Part shown: positions 63,381 to 64,000 of the stretch, piece after piece
How the letters are laid out: every line of letters begins with the position of its first letter
Numbering within the stretch: the first letter of the stretch is position 1
Made by a program: the position numbers and the translations under genes
Notes under the pieces: model-generated
Databases searched by the model: none
The model's input: only the letters and a program-made list of their open reading frames with translations
What the model was told of the DNA's origin: nothing
Assembly (NCBI GenBank): GCA_964030785.1
Contig: OZ034972.1
Location: 52,343,038-52,407,037 of the forward strand
Reading direction: 5' to 3'
Length of the DNA: 64,000 nucleotides
Origin: Siderastrea siderea
Taxonomy: Eukaryota > Cnidaria > Anthozoa > Scleractinia > Rhizangiidae

Positions 63381-64000
63381 GAATAAGGTAATCGATATGG
63401 CTACATCTTCACATCGACCCCAACAATATGCATGGCATATGTCACTGAACCAGGGGCACCCAACGAGAAAATTTTAGCAAAATACTTGAAATGCCATTTT
63501 CTGCTTTCTTAGATCATTTCAGAACTTTTTAAAGGCGTATTTGTGTAAGCTAATACAGACTGATCTATTCGGCGTTTTTAGCTGAAAATTTAGTCCGCCG
63601 ATAATTTTAGGAAACAGAATCTTTTCAGATACCACGCAGCTCTTAACAACCTCTAATTTCATTGGACCTTGGTGTCACGCAGCTCTATTGTTTTCAGGGC
63701 TAGGATCCATTGTTCTGTTGTTTGTTCTATTGTTTTCTCAGCAAATCAGAGAAGACCTTGTAAGAGCCGCGTACTGCACCGCCGAATTTCCCAGCAGCTG
63801 ATGGCTCTCCGAAAATGCTAGCTGACCTTATTTACACTCTAAACAACATATTTCTCCCTCCGAAAAAAAAATAAGAATTAATAAGTCCTCTTGTCACGAA
63901 AGCCTGAGGTTATGTTTTGCCAAGGAAATCTCTAGCTTTCACTGCAATTAAATCCGAAAATCTCAGGCAATTTTAGGCCTTCCGAACAGATATTCCCCGA
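63381..64000. other. No gene recognised
   Basis: AT-rich DNA to the window edge. A tatt-gttttcagggctagga/ttgttttctcagc pair near 63690-63745 looks like splice-acceptor-type sequence, but no frame follows with confidence. Confidence 0.4.

Noticed and set aside
1..64000. CRISPR array, bacterial operons, ribosome binding sites
   Set aside because: The arrays are head-to-tail minisatellites without spacers, and the window has introns, SINEs and LTR elements of animal type. There is no prokaryotic signal.

Overview
This is eukaryotic nuclear DNA, most likely from an anthozoan cnidarian and probably a stony coral. That is an inference from AT-rich intergenic DNA, a single-exon class A GPCR, a secreted Asp-rich protein gene, and dense mixed repeats (BEL/Pao, LINE, Penelope-like, Harbinger, hAT-like, Tigger-like, tRNA-derived SINEs, many MITEs). 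Gene density is low. Supported host genes are the GPCR (24711-25709 +), a two-exon small Cys-rich membrane protein (49448-50384 -), a multi-exon secreted Asp-rich/Cys-rich protein (exons at 40467-40709 and 39105-39215, terminal exon probably 35398-35544, all -), and a terminal exon of an unknown gene (52636-52704 -). An OTU-like protease fragment (58405-58899 -) lies inside a transposon.

Layout. 1-805 is a broken LINE. 815-13155 and 36205-41040 are two copies of one duplicated locus. The right copy holds the intact Asp-rich gene; the left copy is a pseudogene split by a MITE, a LINE tail, a 7.4-kb TTA-flanked element and a 1.4-kb hAT-like element. The 7.4-kb element itself contains two nested elements whose empty sites can be read in a related copy at 17935-19935. 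14.3-20.6 kb is a patchwork of MITEs and tandem or inverted duplications. 20.6-25.7 kb holds the GPCR and a truncated head-to-head copy of it. 27653-34450 is a complete but decayed BEL/Pao retrotransposon with a 5-bp target duplication, itself interrupted by a SINE. 42940-45834 is a 5'-truncated LINE whose long reading frame is broken only by two UGA codons. 53039-62441 is a giant inverted-repeat element.

The most unusual content is two complete foldback-like transposons unrelated in sequence but alike in architecture: 4771-9144 (arms of 83-bp tandem repeats, identical 10-bp target duplication) and 53039-62441 (arms of about 155 and 105 copies of a 20-bp repeat, identical 8-bp target duplication). 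In each, a short unique terminal inverted repeat leads into a minisatellite arm, and the arms face each other across a 2.4-4 kb interior. A smaller, less certain case lies at 47.3-47.95 kb.

All homology statements come from reading the sequence and from recall of protein families. No search was run. Splice junctions are predictions from GT/AG sites, phase and reading frame.
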